Assembly: GCF_030272615.1 (NCBI RefSeq)
Contig: NC_081414.1
Location: 914,447,648-914,511,647, forward strand
Length of the DNA stretch: 64,000 nt
Origin: Cryptomeria japonica
Taxonomy: Eukaryota > Streptophyta > Pinopsida > Cupressales > Cupressaceae
Direction of reading: 5' to 3'
Shown: positions 11,696 through 23,060 of the stretch, one piece after another
Layout of the letters: each line of letters starts with the position of its first letter
Numbering within the stretch: position 1 is the stretch's first letter
The notes under the pieces: generated by a model
The model's input: only the letters and a program-made list of their open reading frames with translations
The model's database searches: none
Told to the model about the DNA's origin: nothing
Made by a program: the position numbers and the translations under genes

Positions 11696-12746
11696 TGTTA
11701 GGTCCTAAAGAAAACTGAGAGGGGGGGTGACTAAGTTGTCCAATAAATTCAACCAAAATTAACTTAACCCAAATTTAATGCTCAATACTGGTAAACCAAA
11801 CTTTATGCCGGTAGACAGTCTTAACAGTTAATTCCAATATCGGTAAAGATTAATGCATGAAACAAAAAGATAATAACATCCACAACACATAACACCAATA
11901 TTTGTACGTGGAGAGCCTATGAGGGGAAAAACCACGGTGGGAAGCCTTACCCACAATCAAATGATACTACTGCAGATAGTATGTGTTTACAATATGGATT
12001 CTGCACATTTAGAAAGGCCAGCTGCCTAGAGCTCACTGCTCAATCACAAAATAAGAGTCACACTGAATACAATTGGATGGTTAAATCCAATGATAATGTA
12101 CTACACTAAATAGCATCTTCATATGCTGGATCCAGTACCGGTTAAGTTCTTTGCCTTCACAAAATCCTCCTTCAACCTTCAAATGATGTCTACGTGTATA
12201 GCTCTGCTTATTTTCACATATACCTTATTGCAATCCTTTTCGCATTCACAATCACATGTCTCTGTGATCTTACAAATAAGATCTTACAAATATACCATAC
12301 CCTGATACCAATTTGAATAGGTCAGCTTACTAAAAGATATTACAATAAAATCAATTACAAACAAATCAATATCCGATGCATGATGTCGGCTCAATGCATC
12401 TACAATAATATTAAATCATCTCCATAACATGTCATGTTGATCTGGAATAGATAAGACTATCGATGCTTATCCTGGACCTATTTGCCGGTAATAGCAAATA
12501 TGCATACCTGAATAAATAGTTAGCCAAATTGCCAAAACCAAGTGATCGAATGATGTCTTTGACATAACCAAGTAGTTTCCAAGTCATTCCAAATGCCGGT
12601 GAACCAAATACCAGTGACTTGCATAAGTCTATGTCTTGCCGGTGAATATAACCAAAGTCTCCAAGTGCTGATAAGTGTTTGACAAGCGATGACAAGTGTT
12701 GACATCAATGACAAAACCATATCAACATATCTAAAATACCAATAGC
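11696..12746 (-). repeat. 5' LTR of the copia element
   Basis: About 1050 bp, from TGTTAGG at 11696 to CCAATA at 12746 (other LTR: CCAACA). The right half aligns with 6565-7106. Being uninterrupted, it shows the target site of the nested insertion. Confidence 0.87.
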
Positions 12747-12841
12747 ACCTAATTTTTCCAACTCTAGAAAATGCTCTTCTTTTTCTCTGACCATGATATA
12801 TTTCATCATTTTTCAGAAATCCTTATCATTTCGACAGTTAT

Positions 12842-13129
12842 TTATAACAGCTTCTGTAGGGTTAGAAGTTTCGAACTCGCTAGATGAGGAGTCATTGTCA
12901 TTAGCATGGGTGCTTTAATATTATCATGAGTATTGTATTTAGAAGCTTCTCTTTCTTTCCTTTCTCTAGACATGGTGGGAGATAATGGTTGATAAAGAAT
13001 TGGTATACTTGACGACAAAGATTTGTCAAAGATGGGATCTTCTATAAAGAATGGATTAGCTTGCGATGAAAAGGGTTGTCCCTTACCTTTGGAAGTTGTC
13101 TTACGAGAACTTTTGGTTTGAATAGGCAT
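12842..13129 (-). pseudogene. N-terminal gag-like ORF fragment
   Basis: 95 codons from ATG at 13129. The product is basic and Ser/Lys-rich (MPIQTKSSRKTTSKGKGQPF). It has no recognised domain, but short basic starts are usual for gypsy gag, and it sits about 2 kb after the primer site. Its C-terminus runs out shortly before the copia insertion point. Confidence 0.4.
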
Positions 13130-15131
13130 TTACAATTGAAGTAGCTAAGAGCTAGGAGTGATACAGAAGTCAAGATTTAATTGGAGCTAGTTGTTCATTT
13201 GAGGTAATGATTGAGGAGATGAAGACTAAGTCTAGGTTCAGGAATGATCAATCATGTATAAGATGTGATCTAAGTAGTTCAGATTGATCATATTGATGAG
13301 TGGTTGATTTAACTAACTGAGATATAATCTACAAAGTTGTGCAACACAATGGTAGGGGTACACTATCAAGATTGTTTATGCTTAAGATTAAAATGACAAG
13401 ATATACGCTCACTAGAGACTGATTAGGCAAGTATGATAGATCTAGAAAAGTACGCAAAAACATAGGCTTCTGGACTGACAGAATCAGAGGCTCGTACGAT
13501 AGAAGATTACTTATCCAATGACAAACTAGGAAATTCATATGAGTTTTTGCCTATTTTTCGCATGACAATTTAATGCTTCTTAGATGATAAACTGTTAAAG
13601 ATGATGATGACTCACACAACAATTGATAGTTAACAAGATGATAATTCCCACTAGGTAGTACGACAAATTGGCAAAGATAAACCCTAGGTGTTAAGACTTG
13701 TATGATAGTTTAATGTTAACCAAATGATAATTCTCGTAGACCAGGATGACAAAGTAGAAGACTCGTATGACACTAGATAGGACAAGGACACATTCTGTCA
13801 AGGAAAGAGTTTTGGCCATTGATTTTTTAATGTGTTTGATTATTTTCTAGTTTCAGAGTTTCATTTTTCAGTTTCCAGGACAAAAGAACAACAAACACAC
13901 AAGATCCAAAGTGACTTCAAACACAACACGCTAATTCTAAGGAAGTTTGTTGAGAGAGAAAACCTTTGCTTGTAGACTTAAGTACACACCCAATAGCTAA
14001 TCAAAATACGGTTGTTGAGTCGCACACAATGGATTCTCAATACCATATTAGCCAATTCCAAAAGCTAATGGGGGCACAAAATGGCAAGTATCTTGGAATA
14101 GTTACTATCTCTCTTGCACAAACATTATCCCCCTTTCGGAGGTGAACAAGGTAGCTACTATTTTAAATTTCTTTGTAAGGACTTCTATTCGAAATTTCTG
14201 CTTGAAGTTGGACAAGTGTGATTGAGGCCTTATCCCAAAAAGGTATCGAAACAAGATGTAGTCATGCAAGTGTGATTGAGACTGTGAGGCCCTACAAAAT
14301 GCCCAATATGAGAGATCTGAAATAGAAAAATCAAATAATCCTATCCTCTAAGACTTTAATCTTGAAAGGCCTATTTATTATAGTGAGTTGGAATGCTTGG
14401 GTTTAGTTGTACTCACTTGGGTTGTTCTCATAGGGTGATTACATGTTCCCACTATGACAAGCCGACTAAAGGAACACAAATTTCAAAACTAGAAAAACTT
14501 CAAGGGTTTGGATTTCTGATTGTCTTTGCAGACAAGACCATACTCTCCTACCTTTTAGACTCTTCCCAAACACGAAAAGAAGACTTTTTCATTAACCATA
14601 TCACAATTTAAATTCCTAGAAATGAATTAAAGAATACACAATGTTCAGTTGATTCTCCTTAGGCAACCTGCAAAAACAACACATCAGTAATCATGTTGTT
14701 TTTTATCAATGGATTCTCTGATAGGCATAAGTTTGATTGATGGATTCTTTGATAAGTATTCTGCAAAAACCAGTTAGGCTATGAATATCTCTCAAGCAAA
14801 TAAAAAACAAGCCAGGATTAGCATTAGTAAAATCAAATTCAGTTTGAGAAAATCCTGAAAAGTATAAGGTTTCTAAAATGATAAAATCATAAATTTGTAT
14901 GACAATCCTCACAGAACCAGCAAGTATTCTCAATGAACTAGACGAGTAAATACTGAATAAAATGATAGAAGAAGAATATCGTATGAGGATTCCCATAGAA
15001 CCATACGACAAAACTCAAAACTCGTACTATGTAATGCAAAAAATTGTACGATAGTTTGTAGAGACTGTATGGACGAACTCTGGAAAAAATAAAAAGAAAT
15101 GCTTGTAAGGCCAAAAAATTCAATTCTCGGG
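13130..15131 (-). other. Untranslated leader of the gypsy remnant
   Basis: No convincing coding frame. Recurrent degenerate TCGTACGATA-like words occur at about 13491, 13656, 13699, 13748, 14975, 15001, 15021 and 15043 and are otherwise rare here. Confidence 0.45.
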
Positions 15132-15152
15132 CCCCACGGTGGGTGCCAAAAA
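15132..15152 (-). other. Gypsy-type primer binding site
   Basis: Minus strand reads TTTTTGGCACCCACCGTGGG directly after the LTR end. TGGCRCCCACCGTGGGG is a frequent primer site of plant Ty3/gypsy elements. Confidence 0.7.
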
Positions 15153-16290
15153 TGTGTGTGTGCAAAGTGGTAATTTGCAAGTTGTAAGGCACAAACACTT
15201 CAATAGATTATTGCATGCATGGTTAGACAGATATAATCATGACTATAAAAAACCATAACGAAATTGACCTATTGCCTTCTAAAAGATGCGAGCATAAACT
15301 TTCCCTCAGATTTGTCTAAGCAATGCCAGTGACTAGACTACACCAACACGAAGGATTTAATCTATATGAGCACAAAATTGAGCTAAATGGATGCAAGATT
15401 AAGCTAAACCTGCAAGATTAAGCTAGATATGCAAGATTAAACTGGATGAATATTAAGCTAACCAATAAACTAAGATGTAATATTCTCAATGCACTAAATC
15501 TCAATGAACCTAGAGAAAAAAACAACATAATAACAATAAATCTCAAAGGTAATCTGAACGAGAGATGAGAGCCCGAATTTATAGAAAATCTAGAGAGAGA
15601 CTAATGGTCAAGATTGATTAATGATGAGTGGTTGAGATTCTCCAAGAGGAAGCACAATCCAAGTGAATTGATGGGACTGGCCTCTTTTCTCAATGCTAAA
15701 GGAAATTGAACTGAATTTAAGATAAAATTAGAAAAACTGATTTATTTCATATTTTATTCAATTTTGATATTTAGTTGATTTAATTGCTTTTCTGAGATTT
15801 TTCAATTTAATTCCTTTTTCCAAATTAATTCTTTTTACTAATTAATTCCTTTTTTTTCTTTTTTTTTTAATAAATAATACCTGGTAAACTTTTTAACGTG
15901 ACCAGCGACACTGGCCTGACATGCCCTTTGGCTCCACGTGAAATGCTTTTGATCTGGAGCTATGAACCAGTGAGGCCACAACCGGGGGACCTCATCCCCA
16001 CACTTCACTTGTTCAAACCCACGAGCACAACGACCCAATGAAGACACAAGGCATGTGAGCACAATGGCCAATAAATAGGATAATTGATTAAAATGATTTA
16101 CTTGGAATGATTAATTAATTAAATAAATATTTAATTAATATATAATGATTTATTTGTCCTGTGACATTGATGATTTAGAAATTAATTGATTAGGTGCTCA
16201 AGATTGATTTAATTACCTTTGGTTAAGACCTTAGTGATGTAGACGAGATTAGGGGCCCATGGTTTAGGTGCCCATTTTTAGGGTATTACA
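15153..16290 (-). repeat. LTR of the gypsy remnant
   Basis: About 1.14 kb. On the minus strand it starts TGTAATACCCTA and ends in CACACACA before the primer site. It holds AT-rich stretches and no ORF of note. The right boundary may be 16290 or 16292. Confidence 0.6.
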
Positions 16291-17034
16291 CATATTTATA
16301 TTTGAGGGTTCCCACTAAAAGCAACATTCAAATGGTGATGTGCTAGGGTGTTCCTCTACCAACTCAATCCATATCAAATCTAATCGGTTATGAGTTTTTA
16401 GAATGATGATTTGCATCATATCAATCAACACTGGCATATCCTTGCCTTGCAGTGCACATTTTCTATTTTTAGGCATCCTGTAGCTTATTTTTTGGCCTTG
16501 CTCTATCATTCACCATTAATGTCTCATTCGTTTCCTTCGACCAACGAGCACAAAGATCAGACTGTCCCGCTTGGTTCACATCACCAAAAATCTTTTGCAT
16601 TTTGATTCGCCTCAAGCCAAACTTCTTTTGTCATTGACCCGTGATTTATGGGTTTCTTATTTAATATCAACCTACTCGTTATCTACCATGTTGATGGACA
16701 CTTCACCGACCTCTTCATGATTGCCACCTGCTGTCAACCTATCATCCTTGTCTACATCCACCTATGCTTAGACTGCAAAGTCAGTTTTGACATCCTTCAC
16801 CGACCAAGACTCACTACTGTTTCAACTCACCTTACCGATATAGCTTAACTTCACCGGTGAACCTTCATACCTGTTGACCTCTTCTCTATCAGTGGATCAA
16901 ATTGGACTTCCATCAAACATGTTGGTTCATCCACTAAGTCCATTTACTAATTGTATTATACTTCTCTTTGTCTACCAGTGATCGCATCCCTTTGTTCTTA
17001 TTTTCTTCTTTACTTCCTTGCCGGTGGTCCTCCT
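16291..17034. other. Unassigned sequence between the gypsy LTR and the large duplication
   Basis: Only short ORFs without recognisable motifs. No repeat partner elsewhere in the window was found by eye. Confidence 0.4.
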
Positions 17035-17038
17035 TTAG

Positions 17039-17330
17039 AAACGGGGGCCTATTTTTGCTTCGTGCCCTCAAGGCAAAAAGACATGGGGGCTCGAGGTGAA
17101 ACTAAACGGGCCCCTATTTTATTCTCAAATGGGGACCCGCTTGAAAACGAAATGGGGTCCCATTTTTAAAAAATGATCCCCCATTTATAAATCTGATTTT
17201 ACCCATTTTTTCGAGCACACTTTGTCATTTTTGGACAATAATGTTAATTTTAGGAATGTCAAAATGGGGGCCCATTTTGTGGAAGTTGATTCCACAACCC
17301 ACCACTTGCCTCAGAATTAGCTCCAAGATA
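17039..17330. repeat. Field of short GC-rich palindromes, copy A
   Basis: Variants of AAATGGGGNCCCATTTT recur at about 17039, 17103, 17128, 17149, 17170 and 17262. Each is nearly self-complementary, in otherwise AT-rich DNA. Copy B has the same layout at 47047-47300. Confidence 0.65.
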
Positions 17331-18177
17331 GGTCTGGGATGGCCACACTTGAGACATGGACCTGCAAATTCAAATCTCCATGAAAGAAAGCATAAATATG
17401 AACTTCTGAAATAGTTTACGTGTCTCTAATTATAGAATTTTTATATGAAATTAAAACCCATTTCAGATTATGTTGTCTAGATTCTAAATATGTAATTTAA
17501 AATTAAAAAAATTGTTTTTTTAAATCTATTTTTCTTTTAATTTATACTAAATCGAGTCCATAAACTTGAAATATTAACTAATTTTGTTAATTTAATAACT
17601 TGTTTATTTTAATGAATTTTGAAAAAAAAATTATGTCATAAATCTATACAATTAATTTTTATTTTAAAAAAATAAAAAAAGTGTTAAAGTTTACGTCAAA
17701 TTATGTGGGCCGTACACATCAAATTTTTAAAAAGATAATTACGGTCATTAAAAAAATAATTAAAAAATAATATTTAAAAAAAAAATACAAAAAAATATGC
17801 TCATCAATCTTAAGTGTGTTACAAATCATTTCCCAAAACGGTTTTAGAAAATAATTTTACTTGTGTCAAAAAGTGTGGGTTGTACACATGCATGGTATGG
17901 TCCTAAAACAACCATTTTTAAAACATAGTTTTTAGAACTCCATTCAAAATTTATTTTTTATTATGTGGGTATTAAAATAAATTACGTATTTGAAAAGTAG
18001 ACTCGGAGGGCTATCTTTTATATTCCTGACTTTTTCTAAGATTCAATCTCCAAGTGTTTCAAAATTTAAGCTCAAATGAGATAAAACCTGAAAATCAAGG
18101 AAAACACTTCCACTTTTTGGCCAAAAAGTGGACTCATCTTCTTGCACTAACCCCACAGGGGAATACTAATTTCTTTT
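17331..18177. other. AT-rich spacer of copy A
   Basis: Long A and T runs, no ORF of note. Matches 47346-48192 with many small indels. Confidence 0.5.
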
Positions 18178-18890
18178 CTAACCTTTAGAATCGCATTCCA
18201 CATCTTCATCATCTTCAGGGCCTTCTCTTTCCATGGTGATTCGTTCAATCTGCTGCTCCAAGCCTTCCATCTGGACAAATTTTGAAATCCAGTCCGATGC
18301 TTTGTTGACAACCACATTTGTCCAATTTGAAAGAAACTTTAGGCTTCTAATTGCTTTTTCCTTGTGGTCCTGATAATCCATTTCATCATCCAAAAGGATT
18401 ATTGGCAATTTTCGGATTTCCTCTCCCTGTTTATCAAAATCTTTAGGTAGAGGAATAAAAAAATCCTCAATACATCCTCTAAATTGCCCAGAAACTGAGC
18501 TTTGAAATTGGCTTTGCAAAGATTTCTAGACATTTCTTTACATAAAGCCCTATCTAGTGCTAAAGCCATAAACATTTACGAAATGTCTATATTTACCCAA
18601 TACCTATGGTCTGCCATTACAAACTCCTCACCCAAAACATATTTAATTGCATATACTACTAACAAGTGCTTATATCTAAGAATGGTCTTTAGCCTCTTAT
18701 TTTTAATTTCCCCTAAAAGAGCCACTTTCCTCTTCTTAGCAAGCAGTCGAATCAGAGTCTCCATTGGGCTAATAGTTCTGGCCTATTAAGACGATCACGA
18801 TATTTATTTGTAGCTATTTGTTTCTTGAAGTTTCACCAATCATTTTCTATAGTTTATTTTTAATTCAAATCCATCTTGAGGACTCGACAT
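18178..18890 (-). pseudogene. Broken ORF of unknown family, copy A
   Basis: The frame begins MSSPQDGFELK at ATG 18890 and ends in an acidic tail at 18178. Copy A is shifted near 18865 (an extra A), and again near 18770 and 18520-18575, leaving open pieces of 62 and 113 codons. Copy B (48193-48896) is better kept. The product would be about 230 residues, with a charged N-terminal helix, a Tyr-rich middle (VMADHRYWVNIDIS) and a coiled acidic C-terminus. No known domain recognised. It lies about 0.5 kb downstream of the LINE B RNase H, in the same orientation. Confidence 0.55.
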
Positions 18891-19329
18891 TAATTCTAGA
18901 TTGCCAATCTGTCATCCTATAGCTTTGTGATCATGATTTTGGTTGATTAAGTTTCGAGGAGCCAACTCACCTAAGGATTATTTTGAGTTGCATTTAGCCA
19001 TCTTATCCCCTCCTTATTTAACACTATCTCCTCTTACCACCAAAATGGGTTAACGAAGAACTTTTCCTATCCCGCTTTAATCCATTAGTTCAAGTTGAGC
19101 CTAAACCGCTTGGCCACTAACTAAATGATTTAGCCATTTTATGATCGTGGATTTATTAAATTAATGCACCTCTATCAACCATCCCATCATAGCGAATACC
19201 TTTACCCATTGATCTTGTAGTCCCATCTAATATTAATGATAAGCTTCAAATTCAAAATTCCCTTGAAACTGATTAAAATAGCTAGTCATTAATTAGCTTT
19301 CAAATTCAAACTTTCATTGATTCTTCTTA

Positions 19330-22300
19330 TAATGGGTAGTAAACAATGATAAGAAATTTATATGGCATTTTTTAATATATCAATTGGTAGGAATTAATTA
19401 TTGTTGGCTTCTTTTTTTTCTAGTATGTTCAATTCATAGTTCTCTTCCTTGTAGATATGAGAAATTCTTAAATCTTCTAGTTTCGCAATTATCTATTGTA
19501 TTATGATTAAACATTTAGCCATCAACCAATTTGGTAGTCTATTATTCTGAATTGCATTTACTACAACCTAGGAATCTCTTTCTAGATGAATTCTCTTTGC
19601 TCCAATTCTTAGACCAATTTGTAAGCCTAACAAAGTCACTCTTATCTTTGATATGTTATTAGTTGTCATTCCTATAGATTCTAAATCCTGGGCAATTATA
19701 ATCCCTTCATCATTTCTAGCAATACACCCTATTCCCCCTTAACCCGAGTTACCTCCTACTACCCCATCAAAATTGATTTCAACCCACCCTACTTGTGGAG
19801 GGGACCATTTAGTGTTTTCTCTACTAGTTTTTACATCTTGATTCTTCCATTTTGATAATTTTTGGGAATAGATAAACCATTGAATTTTTTAATCATAACA
19901 TCATCCCATGAGCTGAAAATGATTCCCTTATTCATTTTATCTTTTGCTTCTATTTATACCAATTCCATCACCTGGTCCTCCATTTTGTGTGTTAATATTT
20001 CCATTGGGATTTGCTTATCTTGAAAAAATTTCCTATTTATTTCTTTACAAATATCCTAGATTACAACTGAGGGAGTAACCTGCCATAGACTTCCGAAGAG
20101 ACCTTTTTTTCTCATTCCATTCCAAATTTGAAACCAATTAATCAGATGATGGGATTTTGGACAGTAGAAATTTAACTTATCCAAAAATGAATTCTAACAT
20201 TTCCTTGAGTATGAGCAATCTAGGAGTAAGTGATTTACAATTTCCTCACTATCTTTGCAAAGGACACATCTTCTTGCTCCCTGGAATCCCATTCTTTCCA
20301 AGTGATCCTAGGTGCATCTTTCCTTGAATTGCTAGCCAAGAAAAGACCCCAGCTTTGGGGAGACACCCCATAGTAACTTCCATGGCCAGTCTTCTTTAAA
20401 AATGGACATCTCTCTAATTATATAACCTAAACTTACATTATAAGATCTCGATTTTAAGCCAAACCATCTTATCCTATTTGGTTCAGTGGAAGGGATCACC
20501 CATCTCTATTTTCAGAGGTTTGAAAGGGTTTTCTTTGTAATCTTGGGGCTTGTAGATTATACAACGACTTCCATTTCCAGATCCTCATACCATTTTTTTC
20601 TATTACCTCCTGATAATCTTTCATTCTTATTCACCATTTCAATTAGGTTTCTCTCCTTATGTCCTCCAAATGCAGAAAAATTCCTAAATATTTATAATTA
20701 TTCCAAGAGTCTACCCAAAAGGAGGCCTGTTCTCCATTTCCTATCTCCAATGTTACATGACTTGTTATGACGTCCCTACTTTCTGAAATGTAGTTCCAAA
20801 CTATTGAGCCCCTAAGGGGATCGCTACTCTTCATAATTTTCATCGGATTGTTGGTGTTAAGGTACTTCCTTCGTAGTATTTTAACCCATTTCTAATCACT
20901 CTTCAAATATAGATTTCATACAATCTTTTCTCCCATTTCTAAGTTCATTAATATCAACTGTCTTGACAAACCTGCTCCACCAACAATTTTTGGCTTGCAA
21001 ATCTTTTCCCAAGCCAAGAAAGGTGTTTTATTTTTATCATCGATTCCATTCTAGAGGAATCTTCTCATAATCTTATTCATTCCTACCTCAATTATTTTTG
21101 GAATTTTTTAACACGACATAGAATAAATAAGAAGTGCAGAGAGAACTAATTTAATAATAAGTAATCTTCCTACAAAAGAAAGCCATTTTCCTTTCCAGGA
21201 GCTCATCTTCTATACATATCTTGAACCAAAATTCTCCCAATATTCCTTTTCATTCATTCCTTGGAAAAAAGGGGTACCTAAGAATTTGCCCAAAAATTTA
21301 GCCACTTTGAGGTTTAAAATGTTGGCTAAATCCCTTTGAAGACTCGATTGAGTATTGAGAAAAAACACCTCTGATTAGCTCCAATTAATTTCTTGACCCG
21401 ATTCATCACAATATCTTTTGAGAAGGGATTTGATTCTTCTTTCTTCTCTTCTATTTGATTGAGCAAACAACATAGTATCATCTGCAAATTGTTGATGAGT
21501 CACCGGGTTCAATCCTGCAGCTACTTTAATTCCATACCTTTCTGTCTCCTCTCTAATCTTATTTATACGTCTTCTCGGGGCTTCAACCAGAATTATAAAG
21601 ATCAAATGAGAAATTGGATCTCCTTGCCTTATGCCTCTATTGCAACCAAAGAAACCATGAGCCCCTCCATTCATCAGTACTGAGAAAGTCGAAAATGAGA
21701 TGCAGTTATCAATCCACATTATCCATTCCATTCGAAATTCAATTTTCCGTAGAATCTCTTTCAGGATCTCTATATATCAAGTCATAAGATTTCATAATAT
21801 CTAATTTGATGATCATTAATGATTGCTTTGATTTCCTTGCTGAGTGAATCACTTCATCGGCTATTATTATACCTTCCACAATTGATCTCCTAGGAGCAAA
21901 GGCACTTTGTTCTTCTAATATCAAAAGATTTAACTCTTTTGAGTCTATTTGCAATAACTATTGAAATTATTTTATATATGGTATTGCATAAGGCTATCGA
22001 TCTAAAGTGGTTCATTGGATTGACCATCTTCTTCTTTGGGATCAAAACTAGAAAAGTATGATTCATTGATCTCAAGACTATCTTCTTTTCCTTGACTCCT
22101 CCACCACATTATGTCTATCATTTCCTATTGTTGCTTAGAAAAGTTGCAAGAAACTAGCCGGAAAGCCATCCAGAACAAGTGCCTTATTAGGGTTCATCTG
22201 AAATACTGTATTTTTCACTTCCTCGGTTGTTATTTTCTTTAAAAGTTCATGGTTCTGATGGTCCAAGATAATTTTAGGAATTTCTTCTAGAAATTCCCTC

Positions 22301-23060
22301 ATTTCTTATGTATTCAAAGGTAGACCTTTATTTAAGATTTCTTCAAAGAAACATGTTGCCTCCTGATTGACTTCCTCCATAGATTGCATCCTGGAACCAT
22401 CTGCTTTAATAATTATCATGATTCTACTCCTTTCCTTCTTAGCTAGAGAGGCCCTATGGAAGAATTTTGCATTTCTAACTCTCTCTTGAAGCCAAACCTC
22501 ACCAAACTTCTATCTCCAAAAGCATTTCTCTCTTGCAGATATTTTAAAAATATTTGCCTTTAAAAAAATTTCTCTTTCATATTCCTCTGATTCCATTCCT
22601 TCCTTAATAACTTTCTCATTGAGAGTTGCTAGCTCTTTTTCTACTCTTTTTTTTTACCTAGAAAAGATTCTTGAAATGGAATTGATTACATTCCTTCAAT
22701 TTCATCTTAACATACTTTAACTTACTGTTGAGTTGAAACATGTTTCAATGTTCTTTACAGTTGGTCTCCTTCCACCATTTTGCAATTAGATTTTCAAAAT
22801 TTGGTTCTTTGAGCCACATGTTTTCAAATTTGAATTGGATTCCAGTTGGAACGTTGTTTTGAACTGAAGTCAATTGGACTGGGAAATGGCCAGAGCCAAT
22901 GAGAGGGAGGATAGAGACTTCATAAAACTATATTAGATATTCATAGCCAATGAGAGGGAGGATAGAGACTTCATAAAACTATATTAGATCTTCATAATCA
23001 TCTTGATCAAATGGTGCTCTTCCTTCTAAAGATCTATTTTCTTCCATTTAACAGTTAATT
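19330..23060 (-). pseudogene. LINE B: 5'-truncated L1-type non-LTR retrotransposon, copy A
   Basis: Reading downward from 23060: the end of an APE endonuclease (LIGSGHFPVQL, the SDH motif changed to SGH), the pre-RT motif NPNKALVLDGFP near 22170, the RT (VLIPKKK, SAFAPRRSIVEGI, GIRQGDPISH, QQFADDTMLF near 21470), the thumb region (SDPLRGSIVWNYI, 20780-20843), a decayed zf-RVT around 20200-20400, and a plant-type RNase H around 19450-19800 (GWVEINFDGVVGGNSG). Many stops and shifts. No ORF1 and no endonuclease start, so the copy is 5'-truncated, as is usual for LINEs. Confidence 0.8.
22894..22995. repeat. 51-bp tandem duplication in LINE B copy A
   Basis: A 51-bp unit starting AGCCAATGAGAGG occurs at 22894 and again at 22945. 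Copy B has it once (about 51664-51715), so it arose in A after the duplication or was lost from B. Confidence 0.88.

Larger units (their letters stand above)
1..12746 (-). mobile_element. Ty1/copia LTR retrotransposon, host of a nested insertion; left end outside window
   Basis: On the minus strand the order is 5' LTR (11696-12746), primer site, gag, protease, integrase, reverse transcriptase, RNase H, polypurine tract and 3' LTR (6565-7106 plus bases 1-14). Integrase before RT is the Ty1/copia order. The 3' LTR is split by a second element at 15-6564; bases 4-14 match 12217-12227 of the intact LTR, and 6570 onward continues that match. The far part of the 3' LTR lies before base 1, so the target duplication cannot be checked. 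The coding region has several in-frame stops and at least two frameshifts, so it is not autonomous now. Confidence 0.9.
12747..16290 (-). mobile_element. Ty3/gypsy-type remnant: LTR, primer site, leader and gag start
   Basis: On the minus strand an LTR (16290 down to 15153) is followed by a primer site, a leader of about 2 kb and the start of a gag-like ORF at 13129. The sequence stops at the copia LTR at 12746, so the copia element probably inserted into this older element; the rest would lie left of the window. No pol is present here. Assignment to gypsy rests on the primer site and the LTR start (TGTAATACCC), not on coding motifs. Confidence 0.62.

Noticed and set aside
17600-17800. A-rich runs as a LINE poly(A) tail
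   Set aside because: General AT-rich spacer with mixed A and T runs, no LINE end adjoining and no target duplication seen.
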